64,000 nt of DNA, taken from the NCBI GenBank assembly GCA_035444285.1, contig DAOMOK010000001.1, positions 62,001 to 126,000 on the forward strand. Reading direction: 5' to 3'. Under the pieces are notes generated by a model. That model was not told the DNA's origin, made no database searches, and was given only the letters and a program-made list of their open reading frames with translations. The stretch comes from CAADGU01 sp035444285. GTDB lineage: Bacteria > Chloroflexota > Anaerolineae > Promineifilales > Promineifilaceae. The position numbers and the translations under genes were made by a program. Below are positions 25,287 to 34,458 of the stretch, piece after piece (the first letter of the stretch is position 1; each line of letters opens with the position of its first letter).

Positions 25287-27244
25287 TCACGGGCGGCGAC
25301 GCTGACCGTTTGGTTGTTGATGGCGGCGGTCAACGGCCGTTCCGTAAAATTCATCAGGATTGTAACCTCACCACGCCGGGTGGCAACCAGGCCCGGCGGC
25401 AAATTGTCGGCCAGGGGGGTGATGTTATTTTGGCTGAGTAGATGGCGCAGCACGGCCGTCGCCTGCGCCGATGATGGGTAAAAACCGAAGGTGGTGACAC
25501 GGCCGTCGCCCACGTTGTTTTCAGTAAGCGCCGCTGCGCCGTGGTCATAATGGGCCAGGGGCACGGCCGTGTCCACCTGCAACGACTCCACCCAATACGT
25601 AGCCTGGCCTTCCAGGCCGGCAATGTCGCTGCGCAGTTCCCAACCCGCCGCCAACGGCATGGCCTGCCAGTCAGTGACGGTCACACCCACCAGTTCCCGC
25701 AGCAGACCGGGCAGCGGTGTATCCGTCACCAGGTTGCTGCCCGTCTTAAAACCTGACCGCACCCCCAACAGCAAATGGCCGCCCGCGGCCACGTAGTGTT
25801 GCAAGGCGGCGGCTATCTGCGGCGTCGCCAGGTGCAGCGTGGGCGCTATAACCAGTTTGTAGGGCGACAAATCGGCCGTGACCGGCAATAAAATGGCCGG
25901 TACTCCCATTTGTTGCAGCGCGTGGTAGAAGACGTAGCTGTGACGCCAGTAGTCGAAGTCGGCGCGGTGCGGCTGCTCTTGCAGCGCCCACAGGTCGTCA
26001 TACTGGCACAAAATAGCCACCTCGGTGTGTACGGGCACGGCCGTTAGCTGGCGCATCTGCTCTTGTTCGGCCACCATCATTTGCAGGTCGGCCAGGCCCA
26101 CATCGGCACGGCCGTCATGCCGCAGCAGGCCGGAGTGGTACTGTTCCTGGGCAAAGAGGCTGGCCCGCCAGCGGAAAAAGAGGATGGCATCTGCCCCGTG
26201 CGCCAGGGCGTGCCAGCACCACAGCCGCACCGTACCGGGGCGAATACCGGGATTCAGTTCGCCCCAGTTAATATGCCCACACTGCTGCTCCATGATCCAA
26301 AACGGCCGTTGCTGCAATCCGCGCATCAAATCATGCGCCATGCCGGTGATGATGGGGTCGCCCACGTCATACGCATAGTCAATGGGGTCATGGGGTTCTG
26401 GCGGTTGCAAACGGCCGTGCCACCGTTCCGGGTTGCCGGTGGGGTAGTTGTCCCAGGTGGCAAAATCGAGCGGCGCAGCCAGGTCAAACTGGTTCACGTC
26501 ACGGAACAGCCCCATGAAGTTGTGGGTGACAAACCGGCCCGGCGCGCCCGCACGAATAATCTCCACTTGCTCCTGCTGGTAGGCCACGATGCTGTCCGAA
26601 CAAAAGCGGTAGTAGTCCAGCAGGTGGCTGGGATTTTTCTTGTCAATGCAGTCGTCGGGCGGCATGCTTTCCGCCCAATCGCTGTAGGTTTGTGACCAGA
26701 AGACCGCGCCCCAGGCATCGTTGAGTACGCTGATGTCACCGTACCGCTGTTGCAGCCATTCCCGGAAAGCGGCGGCGCAGTGGGCGCAGTAGCAGCGGCC
26801 TGATTTGCCGCCGCCGAATTCGTTGTCAATTTGCCAGCCAATGATGCCGGGTTCACGACCGTAGCGCCTGACCATTTCCTGCACGATGCGGCGGCTGTAC
26901 TGGCGGTAGGTGGGGCTGTTGGGGCAGGTGTGGCGGCGTGTGCCGTGTTGGCGGGTACGGCCGTTCGCGTCCACGCGCAAAACGTCCGGGTGGGTGTGGC
27001 TGAGCCAGGCAGGTGGGGCGGCCGTGGGTGTGCCCAGGATCACGTCCAGCCCGGCGGCGGCCAGTGTTTCGATTGCTTTGTCCAGCCAGGCCCAATCGTA
27101 ACGGCCGTCGGCCGGTTCCATTTTAGCCCAGGCAAACTCGGCAATGCGCACCATCTCCAGCCCGGCCTCACGCATCAGCCGGGCGTCCGTCGCCCATCGC
27201 TCTTGCGGCCACTGTTCAGGGTAATAACAAATGCCAAATTTCAT
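25265..27244 (-). CDS. Beta-galactosidase, glycoside hydrolase family 42
   Basis: This 659-residue GH42 enzyme begins with the typical GICYYPEQWP. Acid/base Glu is in WQIDNEFGG and the nucleophile Glu in FWIMEQQCG. Zinc-site cysteines appear in GRCYCAHCAAAF. The central trimerisation domain and a C-terminal beta domain are present, so length is normal. It hydrolyses beta-galactosides in the cytoplasm. ATG 27244 overlaps the kinase stop by four bases, so translation is coupled. The C-terminus (VVLIKT) and stop are encoded by the duplicated repeat at 25224. Confidence 0.94.
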   Translation of the reverse strand: MKFGICYYPEQWPQERWATDARLMREAGLEMVRIAEFAWAKMEPADGRYDWAWLDKAIETLAAAGLDVILGTPTAAPPAWLSHTHPDVLRVDANGRTRQHGTRRHTCPNSPTYRQYSRRIVQEMVRRYGREPGIIGWQIDNEFGGGKSGRCYCAHCAAAFREWLQQRYGDISVLNDAWGAVFWSQTYSDWAESMPPDDCIDKKNPSHLLDYYRFCSDSIVAYQQEQVEIIRAGAPGRFVTHNFMGLFRDVNQFDLAAPLDFATWDNYPTGNPERWHGRLQPPEPHDPIDYAYDVGDPIITGMAHDLMRGLQQRPFWIMEQQCGHINWGELNPGIRPGTVRLWCWHALAHGADAILFFRWRASLFAQEQYHSGLLRHDGRADVGLADLQMMVAEQEQMRQLTAVPVHTEVAILCQYDDLWALQEQPHRADFDYWRHSYVFYHALQQMGVPAILLPVTADLSPYKLVIAPTLHLATPQIAAALQHYVAAGGHLLLGVRSGFKTGSNLVTDTPLPGLLRELVGVTVTDWQAMPLAAGWELRSDIAGLEGQATYWVESLQVDTAVPLAHYDHGAAALTENNVGDGRVTTFGFYPSSAQATAVLRHLLSQNNITPLADNLPPGLVATRRGEVTILMNFTERPLTAAINNQTVSVAARDVVLIKT

Positions 27245-28746
27245 GATGATTCGTGGGCAAACGCTAACATAAGCTGTACGGCTTTTTGCCAGCGATGGTA
27301 AAGGGGCAGCACGGCCGTAGCCGCCAGTTGGGGTTCAAAGCGGGTGTGGTCGGCGGCGGGCAGGGGCACGGCCGTTTCGTCCGCCCATATGCCCGCGCCC
27401 AACCCGGCCAATAAAGCGGCGGCCCAGGCGGTCGTTTCGGTGAAGGTGGGGCGCAGCACCGGAATACCGGTGATATCCGCCTGAATCTGGCAGGCCACGT
27501 TGCTGGCAGAGACGCCGCCGCCCACGCGCAGTTCGGGCACGCGCACGGCCGTGTTCTGCTCAATCTCCGCCAGAATCAACCGCATCTGGCAGCCAATAGA
27601 TTCCAGAAAAGCGCGGGCGATGTGCGCCTTCTGGTGGCCCAGCGTCAGTCCTAGCAGTGTGCCGCGTGTCTGGGCATCGTCGTAGGGAGCGTTCAGACCG
27701 GTGAACGCGGGGATAAAGAGCAAGCCGTCACTGCTCGTTACCTGTCCGGCCAATGCGTCTAATTCGTTGTAGTGGGTGAATAGTTCCAGATTGTCACGCA
27801 GCCAGCGCAGCGCCGCGCCGTTGACGGTGGTGGGCGCTTCCAGGTAATAATGCTGACGGCCGTGTAACTCCCACGCATAATAATTGTTTACCCCGGCCAC
27901 GTCGGGTGGTTCCGCGCCCACAAACACTTTCAGGTAGCTTGAGGTGCCGTGTGTACATTCGGCCTGACCGGGTTGGCGGCAGCCATGCCCAAACAGGGCC
28001 GCCTGCTGATCGCCAATCATAGCCAGAACGGGGACGGCAGCGGTACGGCCGTCCGTCCCGTGCAGGGTGAGCGCGCCATACTCATGCACGGTGGGCGCCA
28101 CCAGGGGCAAACTGCGGCGGTCAAGGCCAATCCAATGCAGCCACTCATCCCAATAATCGTGCTGGCGAAAGTCAAAGAGGCCGGTGGCCTGCACCAACGA
28201 GCGATCCATAAAATGCCCGGCAGGCTGCCCCATGGCCTGGAGCAGCCAGGGGGCGGACAGCCCCACGCGCAAATGACCGGATTGAGCGGCTTCGATCACG
28301 GCCGTATCATGCCGCAGCCGCCAGGCCAGATGCAGGGCGCTCATATACGGGCCAGGCGCATAACCCAGCCGGTGGCGCAGTTCATCCGCCCAGGGCTGTT
28401 TTTGTATCTCCGCCAGCAGGGGCAGGCTGCGTAAATCTTGCCAGGTGATGGCGTTGCCCAGCGGACGGCCGTTCCGGGCATCCCATACAAATTCGGTGTT
28501 GCGCTGGCTGGCAATGCCGCAGGCAGCAATCTCCTCAGGGTGACAACCAGCCTGGGTCAGGGCGTCAGCAATAGCTGCCTGCACACCGGCCACGACGACC
28601 TGTGGCTCTTGTTCCACCCAGTCAGGTCGGGGATACAGGCGGGCCAACGGCCGTGAGCCGAAGCCGCACACCCGCCCCGCGCCATCTATAATCACGGCCT
28701 TACTGCCGCTGGTGCCCTGGTCAATGCCCAGAAAATATCGCGTCAT
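27241..28746 (-). CDS. FGGY-family carbohydrate kinase (glycerol kinase/xylulokinase-like)
   Basis: A 501-residue sugar kinase. The N-terminal ATPase signature is FLGIDQGTSGSKAV. NAITWQDLRS and an IGDQQAALFGH segment are shared with glycerol kinases, and the phosphate-2 region is CTHGTSSYLK. The FGGY C-terminal region reads LLFIPAFTGLNAPY. The precise substrate cannot be fixed. In this cluster a sugar or polyol derived from galactosides is likely, yet GalT needs galactose-1-phosphate and FGGY enzymes do not normally make it. AAGGAG precedes ATG 28746 by 5 bases. Confidence 0.88.
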   Translation of the reverse strand: MTRYFLGIDQGTSGSKAVIIDGAGRVCGFGSRPLARLYPRPDWVEQEPQVVVAGVQAAIADALTQAGCHPEEIAACGIASQRNTEFVWDARNGRPLGNAITWQDLRSLPLLAEIQKQPWADELRHRLGYAPGPYMSALHLAWRLRHDTAVIEAAQSGHLRVGLSAPWLLQAMGQPAGHFMDRSLVQATGLFDFRQHDYWDEWLHWIGLDRRSLPLVAPTVHEYGALTLHGTDGRTAAVPVLAMIGDQQAALFGHGCRQPGQAECTHGTSSYLKVFVGAEPPDVAGVNNYYAWELHGRQHYYLEAPTTVNGAALRWLRDNLELFTHYNELDALAGQVTSSDGLLFIPAFTGLNAPYDDAQTRGTLLGLTLGHQKAHIARAFLESIGCQMRLILAEIEQNTAVRVPELRVGGGVSASNVACQIQADITGIPVLRPTFTETTAWAAALLAGLGAGIWADETAVPLPAADHTRFEPQLAATAVLPLYHRWQKAVQLMLAFAHESS

Positions 28747-28755
28747 TTGCTCCTT

Positions 28756-28838
28756 GTGTCATTCCCAACGAAGTCTTCACAGTGAGGAATCTCTCATAAT
28801 TGACTGAGTTGGGATTCCTCGGAAGACCTCGGAATGAG
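28756..28838. repeat. GTCATTCCGA-family dispersed palindrome at the HAD gene end
   Basis: Outer arms GTGTCATTCC and GGAATGA and inner arms AGGAATC and GATTCCT define the element. Its right part encodes the last codons of the HAD phosphatase and contains that gene's stop (28794). Confidence 0.75.
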
Positions 28839-29630
28839 CGGCGTCTGTTCTAGTAACTCCGCCAGCCGCTCAATTACATAGGTTGGTTGGATGGGGGAGG
28901 TGGCTAAGTCGGCTGTGTCGGTGGCGCCGGTCAGGGTGAGAGCGGCAGCCATACCTGCCACCAACCCCATGCGCACGTCGGTTTCCAGCCGGTCGCCGGT
29001 CATCAGGCAGCGGGCTGGCGGCAGGCCAACCAGTTGCAAAATGGTCTCGGCCATGTAGGGGGAGGGTTTGCCCACTACTACTTCTACCTGGGTATTGGTA
29101 CACGCTTCAATGGCGGCGATGATGGCGGCCGCGTCTGGTTCGCCGCCGCCGGGCACAGGGCAGTAGCGGTCGGCATTGGTGGCCACAAAACGCGCGCCCC
29201 GGCGAATGGCGTCAAAGGCGACTTGTAGTTTGTGGTAGGTGAAGGTGCGGTCGAAACTGGCAATAACCACGTCGGTTTCGGCAGCGGTCTGGGCTAATTG
29301 GAAACCAGCCCGTTCCAGTTCCCGGCAGAGAGAGGTTTCGCCAATGACATACGGCCGTGCCCCTGGCATCGTCTGTTGTAGATAATTCACCATCACCAAG
29401 GAGGAGTTAATCACATCTTCCGCCGGTGTGGGTAATCCCAAGTCGGTCAGCTTTTGGGCGTATTGCTCACGGGTTTGGGTGGGATTGTTGGACAGGAAAA
29501 CGGTGCGTCTGCCCAGTTCCCGCAGCCGGGTGATCGTTTCCCCGGCTGTGGGCAACAATGCTTCACCCAGATACACTGTGCCGTCCAGGTCAAAGATGTA
29601 AGCGTCGTAAAGGCGGGTTGGTGTCGTCAT
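28794..29630 (-). CDS. HAD-IIA family hydrolase (NagD-like sugar phosphatase)
   Basis: This 278-residue phosphatase has HAD motif I in FDLDGTVYLG, motif II in FLSNNP, motif III Lys in VVGKPSPYM and motif IV in MTGDRLETDVRMG. The C2-type cap identifies subclass IIA (NagD, p-nitrophenyl phosphatase-like). It probably dephosphorylates a small sugar or polyol phosphate in the cytoplasm. Its last about 12 residues (PRSSEESQLSQL) are translated from a dispersed palindrome, so the natural C-terminus was probably shorter. It sits between the sugar permease and kinase genes. Confidence 0.9.
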   Translation of the reverse strand: MTTPTRLYDAYIFDLDGTVYLGEALLPTAGETITRLRELGRRTVFLSNNPTQTREQYAQKLTDLGLPTPAEDVINSSLVMVNYLQQTMPGARPYVIGETSLCRELERAGFQLAQTAAETDVVIASFDRTFTYHKLQVAFDAIRRGARFVATNADRYCPVPGGGEPDAAAIIAAIEACTNTQVEVVVGKPSPYMAETILQLVGLPPARCLMTGDRLETDVRMGLVAGMAAALTLTGATDTADLATSPIQPTYVIERLAELLEQTPLIPRSSEESQLSQL

Positions 29631-29674
29631 TGTTTATCTTTAAGTGCCGCATTAACAAAATTCTGAACTTTCTC

Positions 29675-29786
29675 GTGTCATTCCGACCCTTCGATGCCTC
29701 AGGGCAGGCTTGTTTTCGAGGAGGAATCTCTTCCATCCCTAAAGGAGAGGGATTCCTCGCTCCGAAGACTCCGCTCGGAATGACAT
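29675..29786. repeat. GTCATTCCGA-family dispersed palindrome, HAD-permease gap
   Basis: A longer, more decorated relative of the elements at 17884 and 28756. It has TGTCATTCCGA and TCGGAATGACA outer arms and GAGGAATCTC and GGGATTCCTC inner arms. It fills most of the 179-base gap. Confidence 0.75.
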
Positions 29787-29809
29787 GTGAACTGTGTACC
29801 CTTCGCGGA

Positions 29810-31018
29810 TCATCCCTTTACGCCGCTGCTGGTGGCGCTTTCCACAAAGAAGCGCTGGCCGAAGATGAAGATGAGCATAGGCGGCAAAATGGCGATGGCC
29901 GCGCCGGCCAGGATCAGGTTGGGGCTGTCGGATGCCCGGCCGCGCAGCACATTGAGCGAGAGGGTGAGTACGTGGTTGGCCGTGTTGCCGGTGTTGATGA
30001 TGACCAGTGGCCAGAAAAAGCTGTTCCAGGCGTAGAGGAAGGTAAAGGTGGTCAACGTCGCCAGGGCCGGGGTGCTGGCGGGCACAAAAATGCGCCACAA
30101 AATTTGCAGCCGTGATGCGCCATCCATTACTGCCGCTTCCTCAATCTCTTTGGGAATGGTCAGGAAAAATTGGCGCATGAGGAAAGTGCCATAGGCGCTG
30201 AAAATCCAGGGCACAATCAGCGCCACCATGTTGTCTACCCAGCCGATGTAGACCATGAGCTGGTACATGGGTGTCACCAGCACCACAAAAGGGATCATCA
30301 TCGTGCCCAGGTAGAGGACAAAGAGGTTGTCGCGTCCCGGAAATCGCAGCCGGGCAAATGCATAACCACCCAGTACGGAGGTGGTCAGGGTACCTAAGAC
30401 GACGGCTAATGTCACCAGGATGGTGTTGGTCAGGCTGCGATCTATGCCTTGTAGCTCGACTACATCCTGGTAGTTTTGGGGGCGGGCGGTTAGCTCTTCT
30501 ACGGGCTGGCTGAGGCGGACGTTAGCCAGGATTTCGCTTTGTGGGTTGTCCGGGTCTATAAAACGGCCGAGCGCTGTTTGCCCCACCTGGACCACTTCGA
30601 TTTCACGGCCGTCTACCGTAATCACATATACCAACATCTCTTCGCCGTTGAACAGCGTCTTTTCCTGGTTGGTAAAACCGCCTTTGGGTTTGGCTTCAAG
30701 GGGCGGCAGTTCCCAGGTTTGGTCCGGGTTGGCAATGCTGGCGTAAACGCCAATGCGGATATTGCTCTCCACCAGGGCATACGCTTTACGGCCGTCGTCC
30801 CCTTCCAGGTCATACAGTGGCACCTCCTCGCCATCCACAATCGTGGTCAGGCCCACGCGCGGCAGCAGGCGCGGTGGGTAGTTAAACGTGTCCTTTGGCT
30901 CCTTAAACGAGGTTGTGAGCATAAAGACAAAAGGAAACAGCATAATCGCCGCGAAGAAGATCAAAATGGCGTAAACGAGGAGGTTTTTGATAGTGGTTCT
31001 AACCTTGTGGGAGTTCAT
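29810..31018 (-). CDS. Sugar ABC transporter permease, MalG-like, with large extracytoplasmic insertion
   Basis: The 402-residue permease has six predicted helices and the EAA loop EIEEAAVMDGAS that contacts the ATPase. Ordinary MalG/UgpE proteins are about 275-280 residues. Here about 120 extra residues lie between helix 1 and helix 2 (about 45-165, from PPRLLP to QDVVEL), on the outer face. The insertion is rich in beta-strand-like segments and might help dock the binding protein. It follows the MalF-like gene in the operon. No MSM-type ATPase gene is present in the cluster, so a shared ATPase is needed. Confidence 0.9.
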   Translation of the reverse strand: MNSHKVRTTIKNLLVYAILIFFAAIMLFPFVFMLTTSFKEPKDTFNYPPRLLPRVGLTTIVDGEEVPLYDLEGDDGRKAYALVESNIRIGVYASIANPDQTWELPPLEAKPKGGFTNQEKTLFNGEEMLVYVITVDGREIEVVQVGQTALGRFIDPDNPQSEILANVRLSQPVEELTARPQNYQDVVELQGIDRSLTNTILVTLAVVLGTLTTSVLGGYAFARLRFPGRDNLFVLYLGTMMIPFVVLVTPMYQLMVYIGWVDNMVALIVPWIFSAYGTFLMRQFFLTIPKEIEEAAVMDGASRLQILWRIFVPASTPALATLTTFTFLYAWNSFFWPLVIINTGNTANHVLTLSLNVLRGRASDSPNLILAGAAIAILPPMLIFIFGQRFFVESATSSGVKG

Positions 31019-31037
31019 AACATTTCACCCAGCATTC

Positions 31038-31098
31038 GTGATGCGTGACGTGTGATGCGTGATCTCTTCTCACGCATCACACGTCACGCATCACCTCT
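31038..31098. repeat. ATCACGC-family inverted tract between the two permease genes
   Basis: GTGATGCGTGACGTGTGATGC units are followed by GCATCACACGTCACGCATCAC, a long hairpin spanning almost the entire intergenic gap. The stop of the MalF-like gene touches the tract. Confidence 0.78.
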
Positions 31099-32756
31099 TA
31101 CGCATCATATCCAGAGCCACTCATCCGCTGCCGCTGCACCTGAAACAGGGTGGCAGCAAAAATAATGGCGAACAATATCCAAGCCAGCGAAGAGGCGTAG
31201 CCCTGTTCAAAACGTTGGAACCCTTTCTGGTACAGATAAAGTACCAGAGTGAGGGTGGAATTGGCCGGCCCAGCGGGGTTGGTACCCATCACAATAAAAA
31301 TATGCTCAAAAATCTGCATCGCCTGGATGGTGGTGGTTACCAGCACAAAAAAGGTGGTGGGCGCCAGCAGCGGCACGGTGATATGGGTGAACTGGCGGCC
31401 GGAACCGGCGCCGTCTACCGTTGCCGCTTCATACAAGACGCGGGGAATGCTTTGCAGCCCGGCCAGGAACAGCACGGTGTTGAAACCCAGCCACTGCCAG
31501 GAGGCCATGATCACCACCGCCAGTAGGGCGGTATTGCTGGCTGATAGCCAACGTATTTTGGGGTCGGCCAGGCCTAGAAAGGTGGTGATTTGGGTGATGA
31601 AGTAGTTGATGTAACCGACGGAGGCGTTAAACAGTAGTTGCCAGACCAGAGCGATGCCGACGACGGCGGCCACGCTGGGCAGAAAGTAGACGGCGCGGAA
31701 AAATTTCATGCCTGGCACTTTGCTGTTGAGCAGGTTCGCCAGAAACAGGGCCGGTATCACGCTGAGGGGCACGGCAAACAGGACGAATTTGAGCGTATTG
31801 CCCAGGGCGATCCAGAACAGTTTATCCTGAGCGCCAATGACGTAGCTGCGGCCGAAGAGCGTCAGGCGCGCCAATTCGTCATACACGCGCACGTCCAGCA
31901 CTTCGTTGGCGCGTTGGGTGATGTCGGCCAGCGGGACGATGGTGAGGTTGAGGGCACGGCCGTAATTTTGCAGCCCCACCCAATCGGCATTACCGAAGGC
32001 GTCCCAGTTGGTGAAGCTGACGTAGAAGGAAAAGAGCAGCGGCCCGGCGATAAAGATGAGGAAGCCGAGGAAGTTGGGGCTAAGGAATGCCCAGCCAATC
32101 AACATCTCGTTGTCTGCATTTTTAGCGCCGAGCAGGGTGGCAGCGGGCTGCCGCCAGATGGCCCAGACAAAGAGGGCAAGCGGGCACAGGGCTACAAACA
32201 GGAGGAGGGTCACGGGGTCGGTCAACCCCAGAAACAGAGCGCGTCCGGCCGTGGCCAGACCGGCCAGGAAGAGGAAGATAAGGCCGCCGACGGCCGTGAC
32301 CACCCGTCCCGCTTTTTGGCGGGTTGGACCGGGGTGTTCGCCTAAATTGCTGATGGCAATACCGATAAAGGCGAGAAAAAGAAAAGGCAGCGCCCGGCCA
32401 AAGTTATTGGCCAGGGTATTGAAGCCGGCAAAACCACCGGCGCGGTGAATGACGGCAAAGAGACAAAAGAGGAAACCGAGATAATTGACCGCCAGGGATA
32501 GCATTCGACCGCGATGGCGTAACCGCAGCAGGTCTGTGGCGGCTAACAGGTTCACGGCCGTAACCGCCACCAGCAGCAGCGTGATAATGACCTTGAACAC
32601 AACGGCCCGTTCCGTGCCACCACCGGCCCACAGCCAGCCCAGACCCAGCACACCACCCACAGCCAGGAGGATGTGCCAGCCGGCAGCGGCTTGCAGCCAG
32701 CGCATCACGCTCTGTTCTGCCATGCCTGCCCGCGAAGGCGTCGTCACTGTTGCCAT
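31098..32756 (-). CDS. Sugar ABC transporter permease, MalF/UgpA-like, with extra N-terminal membrane domain
   Basis: This 552-residue permease has the usual MalF-type core in its second half. The EAA loop reads VLYEAATVDGAGSGRQF, and an NFLGF-to-SFTNWD entry segment starts that half. About 240 N-terminal residues add roughly seven more hydrophobic helices absent from ordinary UgpA proteins of about 290-300 residues. An N-terminal hydrophobic extension is known in MalF, but this is longer. GGAGGAAT precedes ATG 32756. It pairs with the MalG-like gene downstream. Confidence 0.9.
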   Translation of the reverse strand: MATVTTPSRAGMAEQSVMRWLQAAAGWHILLAVGGVLGLGWLWAGGGTERAVVFKVIITLLLVAVTAVNLLAATDLLRLRHRGRMLSLAVNYLGFLFCLFAVIHRAGGFAGFNTLANNFGRALPFLFLAFIGIAISNLGEHPGPTRQKAGRVVTAVGGLIFLFLAGLATAGRALFLGLTDPVTLLLFVALCPLALFVWAIWRQPAATLLGAKNADNEMLIGWAFLSPNFLGFLIFIAGPLLFSFYVSFTNWDAFGNADWVGLQNYGRALNLTIVPLADITQRANEVLDVRVYDELARLTLFGRSYVIGAQDKLFWIALGNTLKFVLFAVPLSVIPALFLANLLNSKVPGMKFFRAVYFLPSVAAVVGIALVWQLLFNASVGYINYFITQITTFLGLADPKIRWLSASNTALLAVVIMASWQWLGFNTVLFLAGLQSIPRVLYEAATVDGAGSGRQFTHITVPLLAPTTFFVLVTTTIQAMQIFEHIFIVMGTNPAGPANSTLTLVLYLYQKGFQRFEQGYASSLAWILFAIIFAATLFQVQRQRMSGSGYDA

Positions 32757-32773
32757 TAGATTCCTCCCGGATA

Positions 32774-32848
32774 TGGCGTATTGCGTACCATGCTACGCAA
32801 TACGCCATACCGCTCACTGCTTACTGCTCACTGCTTACTGATTGAACG
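32774..32848. repeat. Short palindrome and period-14 tandem tract (CACTGCTTACTG)
   Basis: GGCGTATTGCGTA and TACGCAATACGCC form a hairpin (32774-32809), followed by ACCGCTCACTGCTTACTGCT tandem units. The latter contain the binding-protein stop codon (32835-32837). Confidence 0.7.
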
Positions 32849-34232
32849 CTTTGTTGGCTTCGTCGCAGATGGTGGCGGCAAAGTTGTCAATGGATTGGTC
32901 GCCATTGAGTACGGCCGTGACCGCCGGTCCCATGATGGCATCATATTCTGGCCAGCTACCGGCCCACAGCGGCCCTTCCGTCTCCGGGTTGCGCGCCAGG
33001 CCATTCAAAAATGCCTGGTTGTTGGCCGGTGGCGTGAACGTGAGGAAGGCGTCCAGCGCTTCCTGGCTGACACGGCTGGGGATATTCGCGCCCAGGGCGG
33101 CAATCTTGCCCTGCGTTTCGGCGGTGGTCAGTTCCTGTACCAGTTTCCACGCTTCTTCGGGGTGGGTGGTGTTGGCGTTGACCACATACGCGCCCCAGAA
33201 GAGCCAGTTGCTTGGCCCGGCGGGGCCATCGGGCAGTTCTACCACGTCCCAGTTGAAGTTAGCGGAAGAACGCGCGCCGGGGGTGGCCCAACGGCCGTTT
33301 TGGAACATGCCTACCTTCCCGGCCAGGAACGGCGGTTCGCTGTCTTCGCCATAGGGCACGGCTACGTCATATTCGTTGTAGATGCGGGATTCAAATTCCA
33401 GCCCGGCAATAGATTCCGGCGTGTCCAACCCGCAGGCGGTGCGGTCTTCATTGTAAAAGCCGCCGCCAGCGGCATTGATCCAGTAACCATACGGCCCCCA
33501 CCAGGCATTCTGCCCGTAGCCGTAAATGTCATCACCCAGGGCGTCAATGGCGGAGGCTACTTCCAGGAAGGTGTCCCAGTTCCATTCGCCGTTGGCCGCT
33601 AGTTCACGCGGGTCGGGCGCGCCTGACTCGGCCAGCAAATCCAGATTCAGGTAGAGGGCAAAGGTGGAAACATCGCGTGGCAGCCCCCACAGCGTTTCGC
33701 CGCTGTTGCCCGTTTCCGGGTTGAAGGTCAGGTGGAACATGGGGCCGGGGTAGAAATTGGCGTCGCTGTAACCGGCGGTGGCGTCGGCCATGTCACGCAG
33801 GTTCATGATCAGGCCGCGTGTAGCAAAGTCGGCGATGTCGGTGCCGGGAATCCAGAACACGTCGGGGGCGGTGCCGGCGGCCAACTCGGTACGCAGCACA
33901 TCCTGGTAGCTGGAGCTTTCGCTGCCACCTGGTTCATAGACCAGCGTCACATTAGACATTTCGCCATCCAGTTCGTTGCTCACGGACTGGTACACGTCAA
34001 TTTCGGCCTGGTTATCGGGGCGGGTGCGCCAGCGCAGGGTAATTTCATCCATGGTTTCTGCGGCGGCTGGCTGTTCGGCCGGCATTTCTTCGACCGCTTC
34101 TGCTGCGGCGGCTGGTTGAGTGGCAGGCGCCTGGGTGGCAGGTTCACTGGTGTCACTGCCACAGGCAGCCAGGAACACGGCCGTGATCAATAAAACAATC
34201 ATCACATAGATAGACTTGCGAATAGGGTTCAT
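32835..34232 (-). CDS. Extracellular sugar-binding lipoprotein, ABC family 1
   Basis: The 465-residue binding protein carries a lipoprotein signal (FLAACGS, lipidated Cys about 24). A Pro/Ala/Glu-rich spacer follows that tethers it to the membrane, then a type I sugar-binding fold (ITLRWRTRPDNQAEIDVYQ onwards, with ELAAGTAPDVFWIPGTDI). It delivers a sugar to the adjoining permeases. Aromatic-rich loops (NAWWGPYGYW) are consistent with oligosaccharide binding. AGGAG lies 7 bases before ATG 34232. It is the first transport gene after the LacI regulator. Confidence 0.93.
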   Translation of the reverse strand: MNPIRKSIYVMIVLLITAVFLAACGSDTSEPATQAPATQPAAAAEAVEEMPAEQPAAAETMDEITLRWRTRPDNQAEIDVYQSVSNELDGEMSNVTLVYEPGGSESSSYQDVLRTELAAGTAPDVFWIPGTDIADFATRGLIMNLRDMADATAGYSDANFYPGPMFHLTFNPETGNSGETLWGLPRDVSTFALYLNLDLLAESGAPDPRELAANGEWNWDTFLEVASAIDALGDDIYGYGQNAWWGPYGYWINAAGGGFYNEDRTACGLDTPESIAGLEFESRIYNEYDVAVPYGEDSEPPFLAGKVGMFQNGRWATPGARSSANFNWDVVELPDGPAGPSNWLFWGAYVVNANTTHPEEAWKLVQELTTAETQGKIAALGANIPSRVSQEALDAFLTFTPPANNQAFLNGLARNPETEGPLWAGSWPEYDAIMGPAVTAVLNGDQSIDNFAATICDEANKAFNQ

Positions 34233-34275
34233 TCTTCAACTCCTGTTATTCAATTTGTGGGCTGTCCGGTAAAAT

Positions 34276-34364
34276 AGGCGCAAGCAATGTGGACTGTGCC
34301 CCAGCAAAAGGCAGCCTCGTTGCGCCTGAAGAGGTACAGGTAGCCGCCTGTGCCTCTTCTTTTT
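34276..34364 (+). ncRNA. Candidate structured RNA ending in a rho-independent terminator, opposite the sugar operon leader
   Basis: On the plus strand, AGGCGCAA (34276-34283) pairs with TTGCGCCT (34320-34327). Stacked directly after it, GAAGAGGTACAGG (34328-34340) pairs with CCTGTGCCTCTTC (34347-34359), followed by TTTTT. The only imperfect pair is G-U on the plus strand and A-C on the minus strand, so the RNA is better formed on the plus strand. A TAAAAT box lies at 34270-34275. No protein is encoded. I do not recognise a known RNA family. Confidence 0.4.
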
Positions 34365-34415
34365 GGCTTTGGTGTGTGATTTCTACTCGTTAAGATCACC
34401 TCCTTGATATTCAGT

Positions 34416-34452
34416 AGAGCCTAAGGGTTTCTGAAAACCCTTAGGCTCTGGC
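34416..34452. repeat. AGCCTAAGGGTTT palindrome after the LacI gene
   Basis: AGAGCCTAAGGGTTT and AAAACCCTTAGGCTCT form a 15-bp stem with a 3-base loop, then a degraded third copy (AAACCCTCAGGGTCT) merges into the LacI stop. It could end the LacI transcript, but no T-run follows it on the minus strand. Confidence 0.65.
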
Positions 34453-34458
34453 AAACCC

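Noticed and set aside
17884..29786. Miniature transposable element status of the GTCATTCCGA palindromes
   Set aside because: They are dispersed and palindromic, but I cannot see target-site duplications or a related transposase, so they are listed as repeats only.
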